Shown: positions 33,783 through 46,610, counted from the stretch's first letter. The stretch is DNA of 64,000 nt from Punica granatum (GCF_007655135.1 NW_022204308.1:1-64000); one strand, 5' to 3'. Made by a program: numbers and translations. The notes: generated from the letters alone by a model not told the origin.

Positions 33783-33835
33783 AACTCTCGCATCATTCAG
33801 CAAAAAAAAAAAAAAAAAAGAACTCTCGCATAATT
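33783..33835 (+). mobile_element. Tiny poly(A) retroposition scar
   Basis: AACTCTCGCATCATT (33783-33797) and AACTCTCGCATAATT (33821-33835) flank CAGC plus about 18 A and a G. Other S-units have a single AACTCTCGCATCATT. A target duplication around little more than a poly(A) tail looks like a severely 5'-truncated LINE/SINE insertion. Confidence 0.55.
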
Positions 33836-33908
33836 TTTCCTCCTTTTTTTATATACCTATTTTACATTTCTTGGTTACATTAGGATTTTCCGATAATTTT
33901 ATACATTT

Positions 33909-34044
33909 GAAAGCAAAATGTGTAGGCAGATCGACTCATCAAGTTCCAATTGAAATAGGATCCACACAAGGAAAAACACTTTCCATTAGTTGGTTATAAG
34001 GGGCATCCCAAAATTCCAGTTGGAGTGGAAATCGTGTTACTTAA
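33909..34044 (+). pseudogene. rps7: Plastid rps7-derived fragment, S5
   Basis: The best protein match of the series: [20 protein letters not shown], followed by GKTLSISWL, against the S7 motif [21 protein letters not shown] stop follows after WL, where the plastid gene continues LGAS. It is a fragment only. Confidence 0.8.
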
Positions 34045-34508
34045 TAGAGACTTGTGAGTTATATATACTGTATAAAAGCTTAAGACTTGTGTTTGATTTG
34101 GAAGTGTTGTTACCGATATACAAATGTAGAAATATAATTGCTAAAAGCTCAAAGTATTGATTAAGAAAAAAAAATTATTCGGGACTTGGAAGGCCATACT
34201 CTAAAACCGTTGAAATTAAAATTAATAGTTAAAGTAGATAATAAGCAAAAATGGGAAATCAATCACATTTATGACTGCTAAAATTAACAAGCATTGTTTT
34301 GAAATATTTCATGAAGCTTTATTGAAAGTATATATCATATAAGGATGCATATTAGTTAATTTCAAAATAGTCTTAGTACTAAAACTAATATTAAGTTATC
34401 AAATCGGTCTTTAGGTAATTTTATATTTTAAGTTTTGAGAAATTAGTTACATTTACATGTTAATGCCCGGACAAGGTGTATACTACCAACAACTTTGTTA
34501 TAGAAAAA

Positions 34509-35353
34509 CAAGGACTATGCCTACGCGTTGCCGAGTATGAAAAATTATTTAATTTATTTAATTGTCAATTACTTTTTAGAGAACTTTTAATACATTTGAG
34601 AATTGATTTAATGTTTCACTTTAAAATTTATAATGTTTATTACAGTTTTTAATATAATATTGAATGTTATAATTTTTAAATATAAAAAATAATAAATAAT
34701 AAAACATTAAATGAGAATTATAAAAATAGTGCTCCCACGTATTAAATAGTAATTTTGACATTTGTTTAAAATAGGTAGTAAGTTAAATATTATAGGAATG
34801 AAAATTTTAATTGCTATAATCTTATCATACAAAAAAATGGTATGGAAAATAATATACATAATATTGTTTTATTATGAAAGAAAAAATTATCAATATAATT
34901 AAGAAAAATCAAATTACAATTATAAGAATAAGTAATTTGATTCGTATGAGATTATTATTGTTAATTATAAAACATTACAAAAAGAACTTATGTTATAGAA
35001 AATGTATAGTATAAAAACGATGTGAATTAAAAAATATAAGAGAAATAGTTATTTAGATAATAACTATTAAGTTATTTAGAGAATTTTTAACTTTTCAAAA
35101 AAGAATATCTAGTTATATCCCTAAATACGAATAATGTAAATGAACATCTAAAATTCGTTGAACCGAACATACAAGAACTTGCACAATTCATTTAATTTAA
35201 ATTAATAGATACATGAATCTATTTCTGCAATAGATGGGCACATGAATCTTTTTATTAAAAATTTAATTTTTTCTTAACAGACAAAGAGGCAAGTAACCAC
35301 GAGTTAAGGGTTTGTAAAAGGCAACGTGTTTTTTTTTTATATATTATAATAGA
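34509..35353 (-). mobile_element. Helitron-like segment, internally deleted, S5
   Basis: The ends match those of the other units (ACAAGGACTATGCC on the left, TATAATAGA on the right), but about 170 bp near 35050 are missing, with ATAGTTAT joined to TTAGATAATAACTATTAAG. Confidence 0.35.
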
Positions 35354-35462
35354 AAGTTGTTTTCACTCTACAAAAGTTTCTGATTTTATACTTTATTAAT
35401 GAAAAGAAAATCACATTTATATGAGCATCATTCTAGTCGAATAGCAAGTAGATGATTGACGA

Positions 35463-36519
35463 TAGGGCTGGCAATATTTCGCACGACACAATAATACGAC
35501 ACGGAGTTAAACGGGTTTGAGTTGGACGTTTTTGATAATCGGTCTAAACGGTTCCAACTCATTTAAACACGGTTAATAAGCATGTCTTACCGGGTTGAAC
35601 CCGTGTAACCCGATTATATACGATTAAACATATTTATTTAGACATATTAATTGTGTTACTATAATCGTGTAATCCGTTAACCTATTTATGTATTTGGATT
35701 ACCAAAATATCCTTGTATAACCCTAAGTTCTTAAGTTCATAACCTAATTTACTTTCATTTCTTTAACCTAATTTACTTTCCTTTCTTTCACCCAATACAA
35801 CACAGCACAATCGCACTTCCACTTCTACTTCTACTTCTCTACTACCCTCCTTCAGATCTCATCTGCGATTTGATTTCCCTATTCTCATCCATCAATGGTG
35901 AAGTTCGGCTTCTTCGCTCTCATTGCTCTCCTCTCTGTGCACCTCGCATTGTCTGCAGATCCGCCTAAGATCTCGCCCTCCCCTTCTCCCAAGCTCGCCG
36001 CCGACTCCACTCCCACCATCTCCCCTTCGAAGCCCATGGCTTCGCCGGCTCCGGCTCCTGCCAATGCGCCTCACGGCTCGATCTCATCCTCGCCATCGCT
36101 GCCTCCCTCGGATGCGGCTCTCGCCTCTTCCCTGTCCACATCCCCCTCCCCTCCATCTCAATCTCCGTGTTAATGTGTAAACATGTCGTGTTAACGTGTT
36201 CGAGTAAACGAGTTAATCGAATAAATAAGTCGTGTTAATGTGACTGGGTAACCGAATTGATCGGATAAACAAGTCGTATTAACGTGTTCGGATAATGGTT
36301 ATAATCGTGTCGTGTATACATTTACCTATTATAATACGTTTTGATAAACAGGTTTTAACGTGTCTAAACGGGTTGACATGGATATAAACAGGTCGTGTAC
36401 GGGTTTCCAAAACCTGACCCGTTTAATAATCGTGTCGTGTACGGGTTATGATTTCGATGACATGAATTCGTTTAGACACGACACGTATAAACACGATACG
36501 ACATGAATTGCCACCCCTA
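35463..36519. mobile_element. Non-autonomous hAT-type element carrying a captured AGP fragment
   Basis: 1,057 bp with terminal inverted repeats TAGGGCTGGCAAT and TAGGGGTGGCAAT (one mismatch). It is flanked by an 8-bp target duplication: ATTGACGA (35455-35462) on the left and ACTAACGA (36520-36527) on the right. The empty site in other S-units reads ACTGACGA, so each side carries one later change. The body is full of CGTGTCGTGT-type words typical of short hAT elements. About 35780-36170 is unlike the rest: GC-rich, with a gene-like leader and coding start. Confidence 0.85.
35895..36173 (+). pseudogene. Captured 5' part of an arabinogalactan-protein gene
   Basis: ATG at 35895 opens 92 codons. 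Residues 1-20 form a clean signal peptide (basic start, hydrophobic core, ALSA at the cleavage region). The rest is rich in Pro, Ser, Ala and Thr with SPSPSP, SPAPAPA and SPSPPS motifs, the usual targets for Pro hydroxylation and arabinogalactan addition. Upstream, a pyrimidine-rich ACTTCTACTTCTACTTCTC leader resembles a plant 5' UTR. The frame ends at TAA exactly where hAT sequence resumes (TAATGTGTAAACATGTCGTG), so the C-terminus and any GPI-anchor signal are missing. Such proteins act at the cell surface or wall. Expression of this chimaera is unknown. Confidence 0.7.
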
Positions 36520-37475
36520 ACTAACGACCATATAATATTCATATATATGCTTGTTCCATGCTTCGCATACCCAATATTAAGTGAATAGAGTTGTATATCG
36601 GATTCATCTGACTTATATCTTCACTAATTTGATGTGCTCGGGAGGCACCATGGATACCGCAAATCATATCCGCTATGGCCTTGTTTGGCACGCAGAGATA
36701 GAAAGTGAAGGGAATGCAGTATATATGCATATAAAATATGTGGAATTTCGCGCGGCGATTCATTTTAGAGATTATTTCTATTCCTTCATGCCATATATGA
36801 CCTATATCTGTACTTTGTATGTGCAGTTGATAATTTTAAGTTTTTCTTTTTCCAATTATAAAGGAGGTATACAGTTATAGTATAATGAAATATAATTCAT
36901 AATAGCTAATAAATAGACACGGATAGTCCCATCATGAGTATCACATATTGAACCTCTTGGTTATCAGGTTAAACCACAAGCGGCTCACTCATAGAACGAT
37001 GCTCTTGTTTATGAAGTCGGTCAAATCATCATATATATGCAAGTCTGTCATACATTATTTACCATTTCGGGTCTGCTTTATTTAGCAAAATGTTAATTTC
37101 AGTTGGATCTCGGCTCATTCATTTGAGTTGCGAGCGGGAGAAAATTACGACCGAAATTAAAACAAGTCATACTGGTATGTAGCATAATCAAATCGTAAGA
37201 AAGCTGAATATTCAACCTCGAGTTTTTACTAGTAGTTGGGTCTAATTTCAGCCCAAAAAATGGTTAGGGCTTGGCCTTAGATGACTGTGAGAAATATATA
37301 TCTGAATGAAGCATCTGGGGTCGTGAAACTCCCAAGTACATGGCATCCAACACATGGTCGTGAGGAAAAATAAAGATCCGTAAATCAACGTAAGTCCAAC
37401 ACATGGTATCTAATTCTGCAGCGAGGATGGATCCAAATGTTCAGAAGTGGAACCATCGCCTTCCCGACCGAGATG

Positions 37476-38718
37476 AACGTTGGTTGCAGGATTGTCATAG
37501 AAGCCTGCACCGGAAGTCCCAGCAGCAGCAGAGATTATCATAGAAGAAGAGGCAGCAGCCTGTTTGACAAGGTGCTGGTCGAGCTCATTGATCAGCATCC
37601 CCATCGCAGCTATGTTCACGACCAGCTTCTTGGGGACTCTGCTCATTCATAGCAGTGCCCCACCATGTCTGCTCCGTCTCCCCGTCCATCACCAGGTGCT
37701 TCCATATCTCCCTACCTCTTCGTGTTTCTCCCTTCAGCCTCTTTAATACCTCGATGTACGCACCAGCCTCATGCTCCCGGAAATACGATTCCTGCCTCAG
37801 CTGGCTTTGAAATATATGAGACCCCCATCACTAGTTAGCACAGAACGTAGGATCTAATTCTCAGGAGCCCGGATACAATCATGCTCTCGATGGAGCAATA
37901 CATGGCAGAGGTGTCACATTCCTTCCTTGAATAGGCAACCTGCCTTGGTGGACCCCTAGGCTTGTTCGACCTCAATAAAACCTTCCTAGGGGCTAAGGTC
38001 GCAAAAGAGTTTTTACTAATGGAAAGAATATTTGTAAATTTTGTTTCAATTACATAAAAGAGAATGTAGGGCTTTTTATGTTGCTCTAAAAGGCTAAATT
38101 CTCTTTTGAAATCATTGCTACAAAAAATTTGATAAAAATAACGTCCCTTCTCACTAGTGAAAAGCTCTTTTGCTACCCTGACACCTATGAAGGTTTCACT
38201 GAGCTCCACCAAGGCAAGTTGCGCGGTCAAGGAAAGAATGTGACGTCTGTACCATGTATTGCTTCATCGAGTGCAAGTTGGTGCTCGTGCTCCCAAGAAT
38301 GTGCCTAACCTTTGGAGGGAATTGTCTCAGATTTCACGGCATGAGGCAAGAATCGCAATTTCAGCAGTACGAGGCAGCTTTTCTCAGATCAGAATCTCGA
38401 CTCCGAGAGGCCCAGAGGGAAGTACATTGAGAGGCCGAAGGAAGATAAACAAAGGCGTGCGGAATTAGAAAAGCTCCTTAAAAGGGGATGGAGAGAGAGA
38501 GCAAACCCGGTGGAACACTCCGATCAATGAGCCAAGTCCCCAGGGAGCTGATCACGAGCATGGCCTCGATGAAGAAGCTGACGGATGAGCTCCCCAAGCA
38601 CTTTGCTGAACATGAACGGGCTGCTACGTACCTCCTCTTCAGCGACCACCTCTGCTGCTTTCGGGCTCTTCTCTTTCGGGTTTCTAAGTTTTATGTCAAT
38701 CCTGCAACCAATGTTCCA
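37476..38718. pseudogene. Inverted duplication of the gene fragment (hairpin), S6
   Basis: The left arm is 37476-38025 and the right arm about 38150-38718, with a loop of about 125 bp. This is one of the most complete hairpins: both CCTTGGTGGA/TCCACCAAGG and GCAAAAGAG/CTCTTTTGC pairs near the apex are present. The minus-strand frame at 37410-37646 retains VPKKL, an Ala/Ser run, NPATNVHLGREGDG and the stop. Confidence 0.78.
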
Positions 38719-39178
38719 TTTTTTATAAAATCTACAAAATATATCACATGCATCAGATAAATTAGCATGTTCTCTCGAATGTGCTCATAGATGAGAATCT
38801 TCCAGATTCAGCCAAAACAATAGTTATATAATGTAATCTTACATCAGCGTATAACATATATTCATAAATTATATAAAACTCATATTTGTGAAAAGATGTG
38901 TATGAAGAGAGAATTGGTTAATGATCCTCTTATATAGCATTAAAACCTATCGATCATTAAGACTGTATTTAGGTGTATAATTCACTTACCATGCACGTCT
39001 TGATTCATTTTATATATTGTAAGAAACTTCCATAGAATTTATGGAGCTATACGTCTACAAACATCATCGGATAACCAATCCTCCTCACTGAATAACTCTC
39101 GCATCATTTTCCTCCTTTTTTATGTACCTATTTTACATTTCTTATTACATTAGGATTATCCGATAATTTTATACATAT

Positions 39179-39312
39179 GAAAGCATGATGTGTAGGCAGA
39201 TCGACTCGTCAAGTTCCAATTTAAATAGGATCCACGCAAGGAAAAACACTTTCCATTAGCTGGTTATTTGGGGCATCCCAAAATTCTAGTTGGAGTGGGA
39301 ATCGTGTTACTT
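39179..39312 (+). pseudogene. rps7: Plastid rps7-derived fragment, S6
   Basis: Same internal rps7 piece: GTCAAGTTCCAATTTAAATA and GATCCACGCAAGGAAAAAC remain. Like S3 it reads TGGTTATTTGGGGCATCCC. Partial and non-functional. Confidence 0.72.
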
Positions 39313-39785
39313 AATATAGACTTGTGAGTCATATATACAGTATAAAAGCTTAAGACTTGGGCTTGATTTGGAAGTGTCGTTACCGATATACAAATGCAGA
39401 AATATAATTGCAAAAAACTAAAAGTACTGACTACAGAAAAAATAATAATTGGGACTTGGAGGGGCATACTCTAAAATTGTTGAAATTAAAACTAATGCTT
39501 AAAGTAGAGAATAAGCAAAAATGAGAAATCAATCACATTTAAGACTGCTGAAACTAACAACAATCATTGTTTTGAAATATTTCATGAAGCTTTATTGAAA
39601 GTATATATCATATAAGGATGCATATTATTTAATTTCAAAATAGTTTTAGTAATAAACCTAATATTAAGTTATGAAATCAGTCTTTAGGTAATTTTGTATT
39701 TTAAGTTGTTTTGAGAAATTAGTTACATATACATCTTAATGCCCGCCCAAGGTGTATACTACCAACAGCTTTGTTATAGAAAAGC

Positions 39786-40786
39786 AAGGATTATGAGAAA
39801 TTATTTAATTTATTTAATTGTCAATTGCTTTTTAGAGAACTTTTAATACATTTGTGAATTGATTTAACATTTCACTTTAAAATTTACAATGTTTATTTAC
39901 AGTTTTTAATAAAATATTAAATGTAATAATTATTTTAAATATAAAAAATAAGAAATAATAAAGCATTAAATGAGAATTATAAAAATAGTGCTCCCACGTA
40001 TTAAATAGTAATTTTTACATTTGTTTAAAATAGGTAGTAAGTTAAATATTATAGGAATGAAAATTTTAATTGCTATAATCTAATCATACAAAAAATGGTA
40101 TGGGAAATAATATCCATAATATTGTTTTATTATGAAAGAAGAAATTGTCTAATATAATTAAAAAAATCAAATTGCAATTATAAGAATAAGTAATTTGATT
40201 CGTATGAGATTATTATTGTTAATTATAAAACATTACAAAAAGAACTTATGTTATAGAAAATGTATATTATACACACGACGTGAATTAAAAAATATAAGAG
40301 AAATAGTTATAATTTAAACTTAAATTTAAATACATACGAGCATATCGATCGTGAGAGAAACATCTCGAGGTATTGTGTAAAGAGAAATAACAGTAGCAAG
40401 AAAATAGTCTAGAAAATGAAGTTTCTCGTACTCTATTTATTGGACATATAGTACATTGAAGTTAAAAATGCATTTCATATTTCGAGAAAAAAACTTTGAA
40501 ATTATTGAGAGAATTTAAAATTTTCAAAAAAGAATGTCCAATTATATCCCTAAATACGAATAATGTAAATGAATATAAAAAATTCATTGAACCGAACATA
40601 CAGGAACTTGCAAATTTCATTTAATTTAAATTAATAGATACATGAATCTATTTCTGCAATAAATAGGTACATGAATTTTTTTATTAAAAATTTAATTTTT
40701 TTCTTAACAAATTAAGAGGCAAGTAACCACAAGTTAAGGGTTTGTAAAAGGCAACGTGCTTATTGATTTTTATATATTATAATAGA
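39786..40786 (-). mobile_element. Helitron-like segment lacking its hairpin, S6
   Basis: The left edge reads CAAGGATTATGAGAAATT. The hairpin sequence present in other units (between two TATG words) has been excised cleanly. The right end, TATAATAGA, is unchanged. Confidence 0.35.
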
Positions 40787-41831
40787 AAGTTGTTTTCACT
40801 CAATAAAAGTTTCTGGTTTTATACTTTATTAATGAAAGGAAAATCACATTTATATGAGCACAATTCCAGTCGAATAGCAAGTAGATGACTGGTGACCATA
40901 TAATATTCATATATATGGTTGTTCCATGCTTCGCATACGCAATATTAAGTTAATCAAGTTGTATATCGGATTCATCTGACTTATATCATCACTAATTTGA
41001 CCATGGATACTGCAAATCATATCCACTATGGCCTTGTTTGGCACGAAGAGATAGAAAGTGTAGGGAATGCAGTATATATGAATATAAAATATGTGGAATT
41101 TCGCGTGGCGATACATTTTAGGGATTATTTCTATTCCTTCATGCCATATATGACCTATATATGTACTTTATATGTGTTGTTGATAATTTTAAGTTTTTTT
41201 TTTCCAGTTATAATGGGGGTAAACTAGTATAGTATAGTATAATGAAATATAATTCACAATAGCTAATAAATGAATACGAGTAGTCCCATCACGAGTATCA
41301 CATATTGAACTTCTTGGTTATCAGGTTAAACCACAAGCGGCTCACTCATAGAACGATGCTCTTGTTTATGAAGTCGGTCGAATCATCATATATATGCAAG
41401 TCTGACATATATTATTTACCTTTTCGGGTCTGCTTTATTTAGCAAAATGTTAATTTCAGTTGGACATCTTCTATTCATTTGAGTTGCGAGCCGGAGAAAA
41501 TTACAACCGAAATTAAAACAATTCATACTTGTATGTAGCATAATCAAAGTTTAAGAAAGCTGAATATTCAACCTCGAGTTTTTACCAGTAGTTGGGTCTA
41601 ATTTCGGCCCAAATAATTTTTAGGGCTTGGCCTTAGATGAGTGTGAGAAATATATATCTGAATGAAGCATTTGGGGTCGTGAAACTGCAAATACATGGTA
41701 TCCAACACATGGTCGTGAGGAAAAAGAAAGGTCACTAAATCAAAGTAAGTCCAACACATGGTATCCTAATTCTGCAGCGAAGATGGATCCAAATGTTCAG
41801 AAGTAGAACCATCGCCTTCCCGACTGAGATG

Positions 41832-43025
41832 AACGTTGGTCGCAGGATTGTCATAGAAGCCTGCACGGGAAGTCCCAGCAGCAGCAGAGATCATCATGGA
41901 AGAAGAGGCAGCAGCCTGTTCGACAAGGTGCTGGTCGAGCTCATTCATCAGCTACTCCATCGCTACTTTGTTCACGATCAGCTCCTTGGGGACTCTGCTC
42001 ATTCATCAGAGTGTTTCACCATGTCTGCTCCGTGTCCCCGTCCATCACCAGGAGCTTCCATAACTCCCTACCTCTTCGTGTTTCTCCCTTCAGCCTCTTT
42101 AATACCTCGATGTACGCACCAGCCTCTTGCTCTCAGAAATACGATTCCTGCCTCAGCTGGCTTTGAAATGTATGAGACAACCCCATCACTAGTTAGCACA
42201 GAACGTGGGATCTAATTCTCTGGAGCCCGGGTACGATCATGCTCTCGATGAAGCAATACATGGAAGAGGTGTCACATTCCTTCCTTGAATGGGCAACCTC
42301 TTGGAAAAGAATATTATTTTTACTAATGGAAAAGAATATTATTTTTAAATTTTGTTTCAATTACGTAACAGAGAATATAGGCCCTTTTTTGTTACTTTGA
42401 AAGGCTAAATTCTCTTATGAAATCACTGCTACAAAACATTTGATAAAAATAACGTCCCTTTTCACTAGTGAAAGCTCTTTTGCTACCCGGACACCTAGGA
42501 AGGTTTCATTGAGGTCAACTAAGCCAAGGAGGTCCACCAAGGCAAGTTGCGCGGTCAAGGAAGGAATATGACATCTGTACCATGTATTGCTTCATCGAGT
42601 GCAATACACTATGTGCCTGATCTTTGGGGGATTATCTCAGATTTCATGGCTTGAGGCAAGAATTGCAATTTTGGCAGCACGAGGCAGCTTTTCTTGAATC
42701 AAAAGGCTCGACTCTGAGAGGCCCAGAGGGAGGTACATTGAGAGGCCGAGGGAAGATAAACAAAGGTGTGGGGAATTAGAAAAGCTCCTTAAAAATGGAT
42801 GGAGAGAGAGAGCAAACCCCGTGGAACACTCCGATCAATGAGCAAAGTCCCCAAAGAGCGGATCACGAGCATGGCCGCGATGAACAAGCTGACGGATGAG
42901 CTCCACAAGCACCTGAACATGAACGGGCTGCTACGTACCTCCTCTTCTGCGACCACCTCTGCTGCTGTCGGGCCCTTCTTTTTCGGTCTTCTAAATTTTA
43001 TGTCAATCCTGCAACCAATGTTTCA
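41832..43025. pseudogene. Inverted duplication of the gene fragment (hairpin), S7
   Basis: Duplicate of the S2 hairpin with the same shortened left arm (41832-about 42310) and right arm about 42465-43025. Only scattered substitutions separate the two. Confidence 0.75.
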
Positions 43026-43490
43026 TTTTTTTTATAAAATCTACAAAATATATCACATGCATCAGATAAATTAACGTAATCTCTCGAATGGGCTCATAGA
43101 TGAGAATCTTCCAGATTCAGCCAAAACAATAGTTATATAATGTAATTTTACATCAGTGTATAAAATATATTCATAAATTATATAAAACTCATATTTTGTG
43201 ATAAGAGGTGAATGAAGAGAGACTTGGTTAATGATCCTCTTATATAGTGCTAAAACCTACCGATCATTAAGACTGTATTTAGGTATATAATTCACTTACC
43301 ATGCATGTCTTGATTCATTTTATTTATTATTAGAATCTTCCATAGAATTTATGGAGCTATACGTCTACAAACATATTCGGATAACCAATCCTACTCACTG
43401 AAAAACTCTCGCATCATTTTTGCTCCTTTTTTTTTTTTACATACTTTACATTTCTTATTACATTAGGATTTTCCGATAATTTTATACATA

Positions 43491-43626
43491 TGAAAGCAAG
43501 ATGTGAAGGCGGATTGACTCATCAAGTTCCCATTGAATTACGATCCACACAAGGAAAAGCACATGGCATTCGTTTGTTATTAAGGGCTTTCCAAAATTCC
43601 AGTTGGAGTGCGAATCGCGTTGCCTA
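43491..43626 (+). pseudogene. rps7: Plastid rps7-derived fragment, S7
   Basis: Duplicate of the S2 fragment. It reads GATCCACACAAGGAAAAGCA, where S2 has GATCCATACAAGG; the S7 form matches the plastid gene, so S2 carries the derived base. Confidence 0.75.
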
Positions 43627-44102
43627 ATATGGACTTGTGAGTTATATATACCGTATAAAAGCTTAAGACTTGGGCTTGATTTGGAAATGTTATTACTGAT
43701 ATACAAATGAAGAAATATAATTCTAAAAACTAAAAGTATTGATTACGGGAAAAAAAAATTAAACTGTTCGGGACATGGGAGACCATACTCTAAAACTGTT
43801 AAAATCAAAACTAATGCTTAAAGTAGGGAATAAGCAAAAATAGGAAATCAATCATGTTTATGACTGCTAAAATTAATAACAGTCATTGTTTTGAAATATT
43901 TCATGAAGCTTTAGTGAAAGTATATATCATATAATCATGCATATTATTTAATTTCAAAACAATTTTAGTAATAACCTAATGTTAAGTTATCCAATCAGTC
44001 TTTAGGTAATTTTGTATTTTAAGTTGTTTTTAGAAATTAGTTACATTTACATATTAATGCCCGCGCAAGGTCTATACTACCAAAAGCTTTGTTATAGAAA
44101 AA

Positions 44103-45127
44103 CAAGGATTACGCCTGCGTGCTGCGCGGGCTTTAGAAATTATTTAATTTATTTAATTTTTAATTACTTCTTAGAAAACTTTTAATACATTTGTGAATTG
44201 ATTTAATGTTTTACTTTAAAATTTATAGTGTTTATTTACATTTTTAATAAAATTTTAAATGTTATAATTTTTTAAATATAAAAATAATAATAAATAATAA
44301 AACATTAAATGAGAATTAAAAAAATAGAGCTCTCGCGTATTACATAGTGTTTTTTAAATAATTTTGACATTTGTTTAAAATAGATAATAAGTTAAATAGA
44401 ATAGGAATGAAAATTTTAATTGCAATAATCTAATCATACAAAAATGGTATGGAAAATATATACCTAATATTTTTTTATTATGAAAGAAAAAAATTATCTA
44501 ATATAATTAAGAAAAATCAAATTGCAATCATAAGAATAAGTAATTTGATTCGTATGAGATTATTGTTGTTAATTATAAAACATTACAAAAAGAACTTATG
44601 TTATAGAAAATGTATATTATACACCCGATGTGAATTAAAAAATTTAAGAGAAATAGTTATAACTTAAACTTAAATTTAAAATGCAGTATATCGATAGTGA
44701 GAGAAACATCTTGAGGTATAGTGTAAAGAGAAATAACAGTAGAAAGAAACTAGTCTAGAAAATGAAGTTTTCCGTACTCTATTTATAGGACATATAGTAC
44801 ATTGAAGTTAAAAATGCATTTCATATTTCGAGAAAAACTTTTAAATTATTAGAGAATTTTTAACTTTTCAAAAAAGAATATCTAGTTATATCCCTAAATA
44901 CGAATAATGTAAATGAACATCTAAAATTCGTTGAACCGAATATACAAGAACTTGCAAAATTCATTTAATTTAAATTAACAGATGCATGAATCTATTTCTG
45001 CAATAGATGGATACATGAATCTTTGTTATTAAAAATTTAAATTTCTGGACAAACCAAGAGGCAAATAACCACAAGTTGAGGGTTTATAAAAGGTGACGTA
45101 CTTTTTATTTTTATATATTATAATAGA
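44103..45127 (-). mobile_element. Helitron-like segment, S7
   Basis: Duplicate of the S2 segment with the same intact GCCTGCG/CGCGGGC hairpin. Differences are single bases in A or T runs. Confidence 0.4.
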
Positions 45128-45405
45128 AAGGTGATTTCAATCTACAAAAGTTTTTGGTTATATACTTTATTAATGAAAAGAAAGTCACATTTGTATGAGC
45201 ACCATTCCAGTCGAATAGCAAGTAGATGACTGATGACCATATAATATTCACATATAATATTAGTTAAAATAAGTTTTACATTTTCGTATTACAAATAATA
45301 TGGAAATGATTTTATTTCTGGAAGTCCTAAATATCTTTTAGCATAATTTCTTATATTAATTTTTTAAAAAATTTTATGCGCAAAAAATAAAAACACAACC
45401 AAAAA

Positions 45406-45431
<26 letters not shown>
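45406..45431. repeat. (AT)n microsatellite, shorter allele of the duplicate
   Basis: Counterpart of 8382-8415 with fewer repeats, preceded by a longer A run. Confidence 0.9.
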
Positions 45432-45436
<5 letters not shown>

Positions 45437-46610
45437 GCGTCGAGACCTTTAAATGAGTAATGGAACACTGGACAAAATGGGATTTGATTTTCTGGGGCAA
45501 GATTATAATTTTTTTCTCATTTATTGCATGGAGTTAAGAAATAATTTATTATAATAATTTTGAGTAACTGGATATGTAGAGTAGATTGAAAAATTCACAA
45601 CTGGAAATAAATGACGTGTTTGATTTAGAAAGGAAGATATGAGAATTGAGTGAGTAATTTAAGAGTTTTACCCATATCAATTAGAGTATAATTAATATAT
45701 TATCGGGGGCATTTTGGTAAGATGAACCACAATTGAAGTGGATTAGCCAAAGATGGGATGGAAATAGCCCAAACCTATAAAAAAAATCAGGGATATTACA
45801 TAATAATTGAGGGGATTTTGGACCGAAATGTGAAGGCAAGAAGGGGAATCTCCACGGACAGGACAATATATACGGTCAATTCTAGACAGATTGCCCAAGC
45901 CAGATCGTGGAATTTTGGCATTGGGGAGTAAGTAATTATTATTTGTTTCTTTCCACAATATTATCTGCCGACCAAACCTTCCCTCTTTCGTTCGGGAAAA
46001 TCCTATTCATTCCCCCTAAGTATGCAAGAATTACGGTCATGTGAATTTATGAAAGGATAATAAAAGAGATTTGAGTAAAAAAAAAATGATCCGTGAATAT
46101 TTAGGAGGTAAAGATCAGAGAGACCCCAATATATAATCATTATTATTATATGTAATAAAATCGACTATTTCTTATAATAGATAGTATTAATGGATACAAT
46201 AATTATACTTAATGTTTTTTAAAAATGATCCGATAAACAAATATGAAAATAAATAGTAGAATAATTTATGCTCGAAAACAATTAAAAAATAAAATTAAAC
46301 ATTTAAGAATAAGTATTTTGAATTGTACTATTTCAAAAAAGAAAGAAAAGAAGTGCAAGTGGAATTTGTATATCTGGACGCATGTTTGGTGAAAAAAAAA
46401 ATTGAACATATCTCTTACATATCTTCATATTGTATTGTCAATTTTTTTGCCACAATATTGTATCTCTAACACAACGCAGTAATAGGAAATTAGAATCAAA
46501 TAAAAAGTAAAAGTTTAATAAATAAAAATAAGTATATAATATATTACCATTACAGTTTAAAATCTTAGTTATTATCATTTATTTTAAAAAATAGTTAATA
46601 ATTAATTAAC

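Larger units (their letters stand above)
32037..36958 (+). repeat. S5: S-unit copy with hairpin-apex deletion and hAT insertion
   Basis: Standard order from CAGGTTAAACCACAATCGG. Distinctive features: the inner parts of both hairpin arms and the loop are deleted near 32880; a poly(A) mini-insertion lies at 33783-33835; the Helitron-like segment has an internal deletion of about 170 bp; and a 1,057-bp hAT-type element sits before the A block. A short inverted repeat (TTACGACCTAAATT...AATTTCGGTCGTAA) at about 32221-32256 is unique to this unit. Confidence 0.85.
36959..41315 (+). repeat. S6: S-unit copy
   Basis: Complete standard order of about 4.36 kb without large insertions, so the best reference unit. 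In its hairpin and rps7 parts it resembles S3 and S8 more than S1. The Helitron-like hairpin has been removed near 39792. Confidence 0.88.
4615..41640 (+). repeat. Copy 1 of a ~37-kb tandem segmental duplication
   Basis: From about 4615 the sequence is near-identical to that starting at about 41643. The spacing is 37,028 bp at the S2/S7 gene fragment, 37,011 at the 8.7-kb mark, 36,958-36,962 from 10.7 to 18 kb and 36,949 near 26 kb, so it drifts only through small indels. In the first gag segment (18201-18806 against 55163-55768) I count eight differences in 606 bases. Immediately left of 4615 and 41643 the B blocks differ much more, which marks the breakpoint inside S-units. Confidence 0.9.

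Noticed and set aside
35892..36180. Alternative frames over the captured AGP piece (Arg-rich minus and plus frames)
   Set aside because: They are shadows of a GC-rich Pro/Ser coding stretch. Only the frame starting at 35895 has a signal peptide and AGP motifs.
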